Origin: CAKZLS01 sp963771545 | Lineage (GTDB): Bacteria > Pseudomonadota > Alphaproteobacteria > Rhodospirillales > Defluviicoccaceae | Assembly (NCBI GenBank): GCA_963771545.1 | Contig: CAVYTX010000002.1 | Location: 1,922,001 to 1,986,000, forward strand | Direction: 5' to 3' | Length of the DNA stretch: 64,000 bases | Shown: one piece after another, positions 42,901 to 51,543 of the stretch | How positions within the stretch are numbered: the first letter of the stretch is position 1 | How the letters are laid out: every line of letters begins with the position of its first letter | Translations under genes and position numbers: made by a program | Notes under the pieces: generated by a model | What the model saw: the letters and a program-made list of their open reading frames with translations, nothing else | Database searches by the model: none | Told to the model about the DNA's origin: nothing

Positions 42901-43881
42901 CTAGCGATAGGCGCCGAACGCGTCGCCGATGCTCTGGCGGTCCCGGGTCGCGCGGAGCATCAAACTCAACAATATCCGCGCCTTGAGACCGGAAAGATAG
43001 CCAGCGGGGATCAGGCCGCGCTCGATCAGGTCCATTTCGCCGCCCGGATAGCCGTAGGTTTCGGTGAAGACCGGCCCGGTCATCACCCGCGAGGCAAGGA
43101 CCACAGGCAAGCGGGCGGCGAGGTCGCCGAGGACGGAAGCGGCGTCGGCATGCACGTGCCCCGCCCCCATCCCTTCGACGACGGCCCCGGCAAAACCCAT
43201 ATCGGCGAGCGCGCCAAAGAGACGCGTATCGCTGCCCATGACGGCCTTGACGAGCGCCACGGGCTCCGGCGGGCCGCCGCCGGAATCGAGGCAGGAATTG
43301 CGCGCGACGCGGACGTAGAAGCGTGGCCGCGCCTCGATCACCGTCCCCAACCGGCCGGCAAGGGGCGAGAGGAAGGCCGACGGCACGGCGGTGTGCGATT
43401 TCTGGACGAAGCGGGCGGCGTGGATGTCGTAGTTCAGGACGACGAGCGTGCCGAGGCCCCGCGCCTCGGGCGACGCGGCGACGCGGGCGGCGGCCAGAAG
43501 GTTGGCCGGACCATCGGCGCCGGGCGCATCGGCGCCGCGCATGGCGCCCGTGACCACCACGGGCCGGTCCCCGGCCACCAGCAGATCGAGAATAAAAGCG
43601 GATTCCTCGATCGTGTCGGTGCCCTGGATGACGACCGCCCCGTCGACGCCACCGGCGAATGCGCTTTCGATCCGTTTTGCCACCTCGATCAGATTGGAGA
43701 CGGTCAACGACGGGCTCGCCACGCGCAACGGCGATTCCACCTCGATCTCGGCGACGTCGGCCAGCGCCGGAACCGAGGCGACGAGCTCGGCGGCGCCCAG
43801 CTTGGGCGCGATGCCGCCCCCCGCAGTCGGCACCATCGTGATCGTGCCGCCGAGCGAGAGAACGAGGAGGCGCGGCTTCAT
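42901..43881 (-). CDS. L-asparaginase (type I/II family)
   Basis: Hydrolyses asparagine (and possibly glutamine) to aspartate and ammonia. Seen: LVLSLGGTITM with the N-terminal nucleophile threonine, VVIQGTDTIEESAFILDL with the second catalytic threonine and Asp, VVVTGAMRGADAPGADGPANLLAA, and a C-terminal ESMGAGHVH-like GMGAGHVHADAASVL. No signal peptide, so cytoplasmic. The ATG overlaps the stop of the MFS gene (ATGA). It is last gene of a glutaminase-MFS-asparaginase operon. Confidence 0.9.
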   Translation of the reverse strand: MKPRLLVLSLGGTITMVPTAGGGIAPKLGAAELVASVPALADVAEIEVESPLRVASPSLTVSNLIEVAKRIESAFAGGVDGAVVIQGTDTIEESAFILDLLVAGDRPVVVTGAMRGADAPGADGPANLLAAARVAASPEARGLGTLVVLNYDIHAARFVQKSHTAVPSAFLSPLAGRLGTVIEARPRFYVRVARNSCLDSGGGPPEPVALVKAVMGSDTRLFGALADMGFAGAVVEGMGAGHVHADAASVLGDLAARLPVVLASRVMTGPVFTETYGYPGGEMDLIERGLIPAGYLSGLKARILLSLMLRATRDRQSIGDAFGAYR

Positions 43882-45569
43882 TCCGCGAACCCTTTCTCCT
43901 CCAGCTCTCGCGCCACCCGCTTTTCCTCCTCGGGCGAGGGAAGCGGCGGGTTGGCCGGCATCTCGCCGGGCCGGTAGTTCGGCAACCGGCCGGCCGGGAT
44001 GATCGTCAGCGCGGCGAGACCGGCCATGATCAAGAGGCCGATTTTGAGCGCCCCGAGGCGCGCCTCGGTGTTGATACGCACCGCTTCCTCGACCTGCCCT
44101 GGCGTCGCCGTGGTTCGCTCCATGATCACCAGCAACTGTTCGTTGCTGACGAAATTGATTCTGTCCAGATCGAGTTGGGCCTGGATCTCGGTCGGAAATT
44201 CTGGATTTTCGGCGAGGTGGCGCATGACGACCGTGCTCAGGAGCCCGACCATCAAGGCGCCGGCCACGGCCGTGCCGACCGCGGCGGCCAGGTTCTGCGT
44301 GGTGCCACGCAGGGAGCCGACGTCGCTCGCCAATTCCTTGGGCGCCGCCGTGACCAGGACGTTGAAGACGAGCGTCACGAGCGCGCCCTGGCCGAGGCCG
44401 AAGACGAACAGACCCATGAGCACGGGCAATTCCGTCCAGTCGTTGCGGACGACGAAGGCGAGCCAAAGCAGGGCCACGGTGCAAACGCAGAACCCGATCC
44501 GCCCGATCTGCCGCGGTGTCAATATTTTGTAAAGCCGAACGACGAGAATGGCGGTGAAGAACACGGTCAGGTTGAACGGCATCATGGCTATTGCGGTCGC
44601 CAGCGGCGTACGGCCCTGCACAATCTGGATGTAGAGCGGCACCGAGAAGTTGAGCGCCGCCTCGAGAGCCACAACCGCGAACATGGTATAGACCGCGGCC
44701 CGCTCGGACGACGACATAACGACCCGAAGATCGAGCAGCGGTGTCTTGCCGGCGGCCGCCACCCTGCGGCACCAAGCGATCAGGCACTGCAGAAGGATAA
44801 TACCGACAACAATCATCACCGGCGCCGGCGACAGGCCGAGAAGATCGAACGGCGCGCCGGGCCCCGCGACCCCTAGGCCCCAGCGGTTGAGATTGTTGAA
44901 GCCGAAGCTGATCAGAATGATGGCGGCCGCGGCGAGGACGACGCCGAGGGCGTCAATCTGCACTTCGGGCCGCCTTTTGTCCGCCTTCAACTTAAAGCTC
45001 AAAAGGAAAACGATGCCGGCGACCACGATCAGGATAGCGAATACGGGGCGCCAGCCGGTGAAGGTGCCGAGCACGCCGCCGATCAGGAAAGCCGCGGCGC
45101 TGGCGCCGGCGCGCGCCGAGCCCAAGGCGCCGACGGCGGTGGCCTGCTGGGTTCCGCGGTAGTGATTGGCGATCAGCGCCACGAGCGCCGGCACGATCAC
45201 CGCCGCCGCCATCCCGCAAAGGCCCTGCGCCGTCAGCATCAAGGTCGCGTTCGGGCTAAAGGTCATCAGCGTCTGGGCGACGGCGTAGATCGCGACCACG
45301 ATGCGAAACATCGTCGTCGCGCCGAAGCGTTGGGTGAGCTTCGCGCCGAGCATCACGAGGCCGGCGACGGAAAGGGAGTACATCACGATCCCGGTCGCGA
45401 CCGTGGTCGGCGGCACCCCGAAGCTCTCCACCATCCCGCTCATCGAAACCGGGAGCGCCGCCACATTGAACGACATGATCACCTGGCCCAGCGCGATGGC
45501 GATCATCGGGGTCCAGGATTCTTTGACTTCCGCGCCGGTGCCCGGCGCCGCGGCGCTCGCTGTTGTCAT
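43878..45569 (-). CDS. MFS transporter, DHA2-like 14-helix type
   Basis: 563-residue major facilitator with roughly fourteen hydrophobic helices. Seen: the first-helix ITMALGQ-like MIAIALGQVIMSFNVAALPVSMSGM, GAKLTQRFGATTMFRIVV, QGLCGMAAAVIVPALVALI, and the SLRGTTQNLAAAVGTAVAGALM segment. A C-terminal loop and Glu-rich tail follow. The substrate is unknown; the DHA2 form suggests drug export, but position between glutaminase and asparaginase suggests an amide or its product. An AGGACAG site favours the ATG over an upstream GTG. Confidence 0.88.
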   Translation of the reverse strand: MTTASAAAPGTGAEVKESWTPMIAIALGQVIMSFNVAALPVSMSGMVESFGVPPTTVATGIVMYSLSVAGLVMLGAKLTQRFGATTMFRIVVAIYAVAQTLMTFSPNATLMLTAQGLCGMAAAVIVPALVALIANHYRGTQQATAVGALGSARAGASAAAFLIGGVLGTFTGWRPVFAILIVVAGIVFLLSFKLKADKRRPEVQIDALGVVLAAAAIILISFGFNNLNRWGLGVAGPGAPFDLLGLSPAPVMIVVGIILLQCLIAWCRRVAAAGKTPLLDLRVVMSSSERAAVYTMFAVVALEAALNFSVPLYIQIVQGRTPLATAIAMMPFNLTVFFTAILVVRLYKILTPRQIGRIGFCVCTVALLWLAFVVRNDWTELPVLMGLFVFGLGQGALVTLVFNVLVTAAPKELASDVGSLRGTTQNLAAAVGTAVAGALMVGLLSTVVMRHLAENPEFPTEIQAQLDLDRINFVSNEQLLVIMERTTATPGQVEEAVRINTEARLGALKIGLLIMAGLAALTIIPAGRLPNYRPGEMPANPPLPSPEEEKRVARELEEKGFAE

Positions 45570-45659
45570 GATTTTCACTCTGTCCTAATGCGATCGTTTT
45601 GTTGGCCGGTTGCTGGCGCTCGATCTCGAAGCGCGCCGCCGATGGGGCCGCCTGTCCGC

Positions 45660-46664
45660 TCAGGTTTCCGGTCTCGATGCGAATAAGTTGAGACCGAGGC
45701 GCTCGGAGAGATACTTGGTGACGCGCTGGCCCTTGACACTGTTGCCGGCGGCGTCGAGCGGCGGCGCGAAGGTGCCAAGGCCGCCCTTGCCGGGTGAAAT
45801 GGTGACAATGCCGCCGCTCACGCCGCTCTTGCCGGGTAGACCGATCTCGTAGAGCCAGTCGCCCGATCGCTCGTAGAGCCCGGCGGTCGCGAGGATGGCG
45901 AGGACGCGCTTGCAATTCAAGGGATCGATAACGCGCTGCCCGGTGACCGGGTTCACTCCGCCGTCGGCGAGCGTGGCCGCCATCACCGCGAGGTCCTTGG
46001 ACGAGACCCGAAGCGAGCATTGCTTGGTGTAGACGTCGGTCGCCGCCAGTGCGTCGAAATACATGCGGCCGTAGCCCTCGAGCAGCTTGGCGATGCCGCG
46101 GTTGCGCAGATTGGTCGCCGCTTCGGATTCATAGACTTCCGTATCCAGCTCGAGAGTCCGGCCGGCGAACCGCGACAATCCCTCCTGAATAAAACGCCAT
46201 TTCTCGTCGGCGGTGTCGCCGGGCGCCAGACTGGTCGTCGCGATGGCCCCGGCGTTGACCATCGGGTTCATCGTCCGGTCGGTATTGAGTTCCACCGCCA
46301 TCACCGAGTTGAATGGCAGTCCCGTGGCATTCACGCCAATTTTCTCGCGCGCCGGCTCGGCGCCGATGGCCTGACAGATCAGGGCGAAGACGAATGGCTT
46401 CGATATGCTTTGGATCGAAAACTCGTGCTCGGCGTCACCGATCTCATGCACGGCGCCGTTGACGCCGACGACGCAAACACCGAAGAGATCGCGGGACACC
46501 CGGCCGAGCGCCGGTATGTAGTCGGCGACGACACCCTCGTCGAGCGCGCGGTAACGTTCATAGGCCTCGCGCACGGACTCGGCGACCACTTCCGCTGATG
46601 GCAAATGGCCCGTGGATACCGACTCGGTCGAGGTGATTTCGTCGACGTCACTCAGCGTGAACAT
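45660..46664 (-). CDS. glsA: Glutaminase (serine-dependent, GlsA family)
   Basis: Hydrolyses glutamine to glutamate and ammonia in the cytoplasm; no cofactor. Seen: DYIPALGRVSRDLFGVCVV, the active Ser-x-x-Lys motif FSIQSISKPFVFAL, NATGLPFNSVMAVEL, PMNAGAI-like NPMVNAGAIATTSL, YTKQCSLRVSSKDLAVMAATLADGGVNPVTG, and KSGVSGGIVTISPGKGGLGTF at the end. The 334-residue length matches. GGGAGGG precedes the ATG, so an upstream in-frame ATG is rejected. First gene of the amide-deamidation operon. Confidence 0.95.
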   Translation of the reverse strand: MFTLSDVDEITSTESVSTGHLPSAEVVAESVREAYERYRALDEGVVADYIPALGRVSRDLFGVCVVGVNGAVHEIGDAEHEFSIQSISKPFVFALICQAIGAEPAREKIGVNATGLPFNSVMAVELNTDRTMNPMVNAGAIATTSLAPGDTADEKWRFIQEGLSRFAGRTLELDTEVYESEAATNLRNRGIAKLLEGYGRMYFDALAATDVYTKQCSLRVSSKDLAVMAATLADGGVNPVTGQRVIDPLNCKRVLAILATAGLYERSGDWLYEIGLPGKSGVSGGIVTISPGKGGLGTFAPPLDAAGNSVKGQRVTKYLSERLGLNLFASRPET

Positions 46665-46799
46665 TTCGTACCCTCCCAGACATCGACACAGAGCCAGCCT
46701 TTTTTTATTGCCGAACACATACGACCAGACCCGTCATATCGTCAAGCCAGGGCACATTAACCCGCGACAGTTGCACGAAGCGGCCTGCGCGGCGCCATG

Positions 46800-48293
46800 T
46801 CACTTGGCGGTGGCGCCGGAGCCCGCCGCTTGGCTGTTGGCGGCGTCTATCCATGCCAGCGCTCGCGCTTCCATGAAACTATAAAAGGGGTTGTGTCTCA
46901 ACCGCAGGAGCCAATCGCCGCTCACCTTGAGCAGCCCCCGTTCGCCCTGCAGGGGCATCTGTCCGAGAAAGAGCACGTCCTCGTTTTCCGGCGGACGCCG
47001 GCCGTAAAGGGGATCGTCGGGCGGGACAGGCAAGGCCACGTGCGACAAGGAGACCACGTCCACCGGCCATGACAGGTCCAGGGGCTCGGCCGGCGCGGCC
47101 TCCGGCGAGAACGGCGGTTTACGGAATGCCTGGACCTTGGTGGTCTTCGGGGTCTCGTTGGTGACCAGGGTGACGGCGAACGGCAGGGTGTCGTCGGCCA
47201 TCAGCCGGGCGGTCACGGGGCCCGGGTCGGAAATCAGCAATATCGATTTCACCGCGAACCGATTGATGTCGAACAGCACGAGTTCGTGGCGATCGGGCGG
47301 CAGTTGCCGCAGCAACCGGTCCACAATGGCGCCGGTCGACACGGTGGAATCGACGGTCGACTGGAAAACCAGGGTGGGAGGAAAATCCGCGTTCGCGCCC
47401 GACCGGGCCCGGGATCCGACGCGGCTGGCGACGGATCGGGTCAGCCGGTGAACCACGTCACCGGCATTGGTGGCGAACGAGTTGTACTTGTAGGGATCGA
47501 ATTCGGGCAAAATCTGGGCCCAGGCAAGTCTTTCCAGACCCGGGACAAGGGCCAGCCGGTTTTTCCACTTCGCCAGCGCCACCGCCGGATGGATGCCCAT
47601 CGCCGGAGAGATCAGCACCAGGCTGGCCGGCGCCGGCGAGGCCTTTCCTTCCAGCGCGTCGAGCGCGTAGCCCACGGCCAGCGGTCCCCCGGTGGAATAT
47701 CCGACCATATGGACCGGTTTGTCCCCAACCTTGGACGCGAGATGCCTCATGCCCAGCTCGACCGCGGCGGTCAAGTCCTCCAGGCTGATACGCTTGAGTC
47801 CCGATGGCGCCGTGCCGTGGCCGGGCAGACGCAATCCGACCACCCAGTAATTTTGCCGGTGGAGGGCTTCGCCCAGGACCCGCAGACTGTAGGGTGAATC
47901 CGACATGCCGTGCAGAAGCAGCACGCCGCCCACGGGCGTGTCGGAGGACAACTCGAAACTGCGGTTCCAGTTCGGGTCGCGGTGTTGCGGATCGGCGGCG
48001 CTGCCGGCGCTGTAGCGTTCGAGCTCATGCGCGGGTCCGGTTCCGACGTGTCCGTAGACCTTCTCTTCCAGTTCGGCGAACAGCCTGTCCTCGAGATGGC
48101 GATAGTCATCGAGCGTTCGGATGTCGCCGGCCTTCTCCGCGCTAAACTCCTGCGTCAGTTCTTCGGTGTGCCAAGGTTCCAAGGCTGGGCCGCCACACGC
48201 CTGGAGGAGAACCAAGATCGCGATCGCCAAGACGGCCGCCGCGCTCCGTGTGCGAACCAAGGACACGCGGGTGATGGTGGCGAGGTCGCTCAT
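46800..48293 (-). CDS. Lipoprotein alpha/beta-hydrolase
   Basis: 497-residue envelope protein. Seen: signal with lipobox LLQAC (residue 33), GGVLLLHGMSDSPYSLRVLGEAL, LRLPGHGTAPSGL, nucleophile elbow VHMVGYSTGGPLAVGYAL, and long C-terminal part with LVFQSTVDSTVSTGAIVDRLL. The elbow is GYSTG. The acid may lie in STVDSTVS; the histidine is not obvious, but DVVSLSHVALPVPPDDPLYG is a good candidate. Substrate unknown; lysophospholipase-like. It starts nine bases after the DUF900-type gene, in a three-gene operon. Confidence 0.85.
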   Translation of the reverse strand: MSDLATITRVSLVRTRSAAAVLAIAILVLLQACGGPALEPWHTEELTQEFSAEKAGDIRTLDDYRHLEDRLFAELEEKVYGHVGTGPAHELERYSAGSAADPQHRDPNWNRSFELSSDTPVGGVLLLHGMSDSPYSLRVLGEALHRQNYWVVGLRLPGHGTAPSGLKRISLEDLTAAVELGMRHLASKVGDKPVHMVGYSTGGPLAVGYALDALEGKASPAPASLVLISPAMGIHPAVALAKWKNRLALVPGLERLAWAQILPEFDPYKYNSFATNAGDVVHRLTRSVASRVGSRARSGANADFPPTLVFQSTVDSTVSTGAIVDRLLRQLPPDRHELVLFDINRFAVKSILLISDPGPVTARLMADDTLPFAVTLVTNETPKTTKVQAFRKPPFSPEAAPAEPLDLSWPVDVVSLSHVALPVPPDDPLYGRRPPENEDVLFLGQMPLQGERGLLKVSGDWLLRLRHNPFYSFMEARALAWIDAANSQAAGSGATAK

Positions 48294-48302
48294 GAGTTCG
48301 TC

Positions 48303-49509
48303 CTACCGGCCACGGGTGAGGATCACGTATTCCCGGCCATCGGGCGTCCGCACCCGGTACTCCGGCCGGCTGCGCGGCGTGACCCTGTTGACAAGCCGCA
48401 AATACAGATCGTCGAAGAACTCCGGAGTCTCGAGGCTGAAATTGTGGAAGTTCCGAGTCCGATTGATGGGCGTAACGTCCACCAAGGTGGTGCGTTCGTC
48501 CCCGGGCTCTATCCAGTCCCACACGCCGGCGGCCTCTTCCAATTGGTCCGGATTGCGGATGTCCAGCGTGCTCTCGCCCCGCCGGCGGGCGCGATTGACG
48601 AGCCTGCTCATCAGCAAGGCCCGGTCGTTGGAGGAAACATAAACCGTGAGGTTCCGGACCAACGCATTGATTTCTCGCTTGAACCGCTCGTCGAACTCCG
48701 CGCTGCCCACGTCCGGAGCCGTCAATACCACGTCCTCGATCACGGTTTCCGCATCGGCCAAGCTCGAGTCTCCGTAGAGCAGGCTGAAGGCGCTGGCGAC
48801 CACCTCGGCGCCCATGCTGTTGGCCACCAGCCATAGCCTCTCGGGCCGGACCTGTTCGACGATCAACCGGAGAGTAGCGGCGAGGTCGGCTCCGGAGTCG
48901 CGGGCGACCCGCTGCGCGCGCTGGTACCCTCTCAACGTGCTTCCCTGATCGCCCGGCCAGTCGAACAGCAACAGCGGAGCATCGATGTCCAGGACATGCC
49001 CCAGGAAAGCCGTTTTGCGCAAGGCCGAAATGAACGCTTCGCGAAATCCGTGCACGACCACGAGGAGCGACCGATGGGGCGAGTCTTGAACGAGTTCCTC
49101 GCAATTGCTCGACAAAAGCGGCCTCGTCCAGACCTCTGACCTGTTTGAGCTGGATTTCCTCGTTGAGAAACCAATCGCTCGGATTGATCAGCATCCCGAC
49201 GCCCAACGAGGGCTCGATTTTCGTATCGAAGAAACCGAACTTGACGGTCTCGGCGCGCTCACTGCCAAAGCGCTCCTTCACGGGCTCGCCATTCCCCTCG
49301 GCATGGCGATTGGTGACGTAGAAAAAACGGTAGATTCCCGGCTCGCCCACTTGCGCCACGGTCATGCGCCGGAGCGACAGAACCTCGGCGCGCCGTATGA
49401 CCGCGTCGGGACCCACGTACATAAATTGGTAAAACCACCAGCCGAGCCCGAGAGCAACCACCAAAACCAGGGACAGACCGATCCATATTCGCCGTTTGAA
49501 GCGTGTCAT
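48303..49509 (-). pseudogene. DUF900-type membrane-anchored alpha/beta-hydrolase, frameshifted
   Basis: About 402 residues if repaired. First part (49509 to about 49100): membrane anchor (IWIGLSLVLVVALGLGWWFYQFM) and the IYRFFYVTNRHAEGNG entry typical of DUF900 proteins, KFGFFDTKIEPSLGVGMLINP and LDEAAFVEQL. Second part: LLVVVHGFREAFISALRKTA, LLLFDWPGDQG, the nucleophile elbow WLVANSMGAEVVASAF and DVVLTAPDVGSAEF. One base too many (or two missing) near 49100 splits anchor from catalytic domain. A second start, TTG at 49115, would give the catalytic half without its anchor. Confidence 0.8.
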
Positions 49510-49519
49510 TGCTTTTGGT

Positions 49520-50159
49520 TCACGGCGCGAACGCTTCAAAGTCGTCGTCATAGGCCGTGATCTCGGCATCTTCCGCCGAGGGCCGGGTCACCCGGAAAAG
49601 CAGCCAAAGAGTGAACGTGAGCAAGATCAACTCGGCGGCGAGAATGACGAGGAGCACGGTCATGCTAAGCGCATCGAGGGCGGACAATGTCGTCGCGGGG
49701 TCTCCGCCGAGCGGCGAGGTAATGGCGACTCCGGTCTGCGGCGTGGCCAGGAGGACGATGAGCATCCGCCATACCGCGTTCATCATCAACAGCATGGAAA
49801 ACACGATACCCAGACAACTTGCCCACAGACCGATCCAGAGGGTGCGCGTCACGGAGGCCCGGGACGGACACAGCTCGGGGTCCGCGATCCGCTTGGCCAA
49901 GCGCGTATACCGATAAAACCACAGGGTGGTGAAGAGCATCACCAGCAACCCGCCGTAGGACATGTAGTTGCCGAGCTCAATTCCCCGGCGTTGAGCGGAA
50001 CTCGGGACCGCTGAAGAACAGGACATAGATCAGCAACGCGACCGGAATCACAACCATCGCAAGCTGCATCCAAAAACCGATCCAGCCCAGAACCGCGAAC
50101 TGTTTCGCAAGGCGTCCGGGTTTGGAGGGCCGCCACTGTGCTTCTAGGGTGTTCGACAT
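49520..50159 (-). pseudogene. DUF3611 membrane protein, frameshifted
   Basis: First frame: MSNTLEAQWRPSKPGRLAKQF, then AVLGWIGFWMQLAMVVIPVALLIYVLFF, ending prematurely at STPGN. Second frame, one base later, continues GIELGNYMSYGGLLVMLFTTLWFYRYTRLAKRIADP, LWIGLWASCLGIVFSMLLMMNAVWRMLIVLLATPQTG and a final helix LLVILAAELILLTFTLWLLFRVTRP. The halves together have the usual four helices and length of DUF3611 proteins. The break lies within about 49983-50015. It is first gene of the operon with two hydrolases. Confidence 0.82.
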
Positions 50160-50271
50160 GTTCTTCGGGCCCCGGGAATGTTGCGGAAAAAAATGTGAGC
50201 GGCCGTGATTGTGTCCCGGTTGACGCCTTGTGACAAGCCTCCGCGGGTGTTCTCAATGTCCGGTCCCGCGC

Positions 50272-51486
50272 TCAGAACCTGCCCAGAAACAACGGGACCA
50301 GAAACCTGTTGAAGATGTCGCCGGACAGCATCGCCACAAGCGGCACGATGATGAGCGCGATGTGCAAACGGCTGGTCCGCTCGGTCATGGCCTTGATGTT
50401 CGCCATCGCGGTCGAGGTGGATCCGAGCGTGAAACCGATAAAACCCGAGCACATGACCGCGGCGTCGTGATCCCTCCCCATGATCCGGAAAATGACAAGC
50501 ACCGTCACCGCCACCGTGGCCACGACCTGCGCCAGGATGATCGTCAGAAGCTGGGCCGGCAGATCGGCGATGACCCATAGCTGCGCGCCAATGAGCGACA
50601 GGCCGAACAGCGTACCCAGCGAAAACTCCGAAATCAAAGCCATCGCCGACGTGTTGCTGGGCCAGCCGATCTTGGGAAACAGGGTTGGAATGACGCTGGT
50701 AAGGACAATGGCGACCGCGAAACAAACAACCGGCAACGGCACCCGATACCCGGCGTCGCCGATGAACTGGTTCAGCGCCAGCCCGACGATGATGCAGATG
50801 TTTATGACGAGGATCGATTGCAGGAACACGATGGTGTCGACCGTGCCGCGGGCGCCCTCGCCGCCCAGTTCCGTTTCCCGCGCGCCGGCCGCGTCGAGCC
50901 GAAGCCCGTGTCTTTGGATCAGATACCGGGCGGTGGGCCCGCCGGCAAGACTGCCGAGGATCAACCCGAACGCCACGCTGGCGATGCCGATTTCCTTGGC
51001 ATTGGCGATCCCGAATTCCTCCACGAAAGTGGGCGCCAGGGCGATCACCGTATCGGTGCCGCCGATCAAGGCAATGGTGCCGGCGAGCAAAGCCTTGGGT
51101 CCGGCATAACCGAACGCGCCCGCCGTCGTAAGGGTGATGATGTCCTGCACGATAATGTAGGCAACGGACGCGACCAGAAGCGTGACGAGCGCGCGACGCG
51201 CGGCCAGCAAATGACGCAGCGATGTGTTGATGCCGATCGCGGTGAAAAAGTAGACGACCAGGTATTGCCGCGCCGCCAGGTCGAAATGCACTTCGATCCG
51301 AAAAACGAAATAGATCGCCGCCAGTATGATTGAGATCAGCAGTCCGCCACTCACCGATTCCGAAATATTGAGGTGGCGCAGCGCGCCAAACCTCCGGTTC
51401 AGGGCCTTGCCGGCAAACAGAACGATGATCGCGATCGTAAACGCGACAAACGGCTGAATCCGAACGATGTTGCCGTCGATTTCCAC
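50272..51486 (-). CDS. gltS: Sodium/glutamate symporter GltS
   Basis: Na+-coupled glutamate carrier, 404 residues, about ten to twelve hydrophobic helices. Seen: FVAFTIAIIVLFAGKALNRRF, ISESVSGGLLISIILAAIYFVF, KALLAGTIALIGGTDTVIALAPTF with the GGxGTA-like loop, SVAFGLILGSLAGGPTARYLI and GFTLGSTSTAMANIKAMTERTSR with the second repeat of the loop. GTG start after GGGGGGACGAA. It is last of a patatin-GntP-GltS unit; whether it takes up glutamate or another acid is unproven. Confidence 0.9.
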   Translation of the reverse strand: MEIDGNIVRIQPFVAFTIAIIVLFAGKALNRRFGALRHLNISESVSGGLLISIILAAIYFVFRIEVHFDLAARQYLVVYFFTAIGINTSLRHLLAARRALVTLLVASVAYIIVQDIITLTTAGAFGYAGPKALLAGTIALIGGTDTVIALAPTFVEEFGIANAKEIGIASVAFGLILGSLAGGPTARYLIQRHGLRLDAAGARETELGGEGARGTVDTIVFLQSILVINICIIVGLALNQFIGDAGYRVPLPVVCFAVAIVLTSVIPTLFPKIGWPSNTSAMALISEFSLGTLFGLSLIGAQLWVIADLPAQLLTIILAQVVATVAVTVLVIFRIMGRDHDAAVMCSGFIGFTLGSTSTAMANIKAMTERTSRLHIALIIVPLVAMLSGDIFNRFLVPLFLGRF

Positions 51487-51543
51487 TTCGTCCCCCCGCG
51501 CGGGCGCCGGCCATCGGCCGCGAACGGCCGTCGCTTTCCGTCC

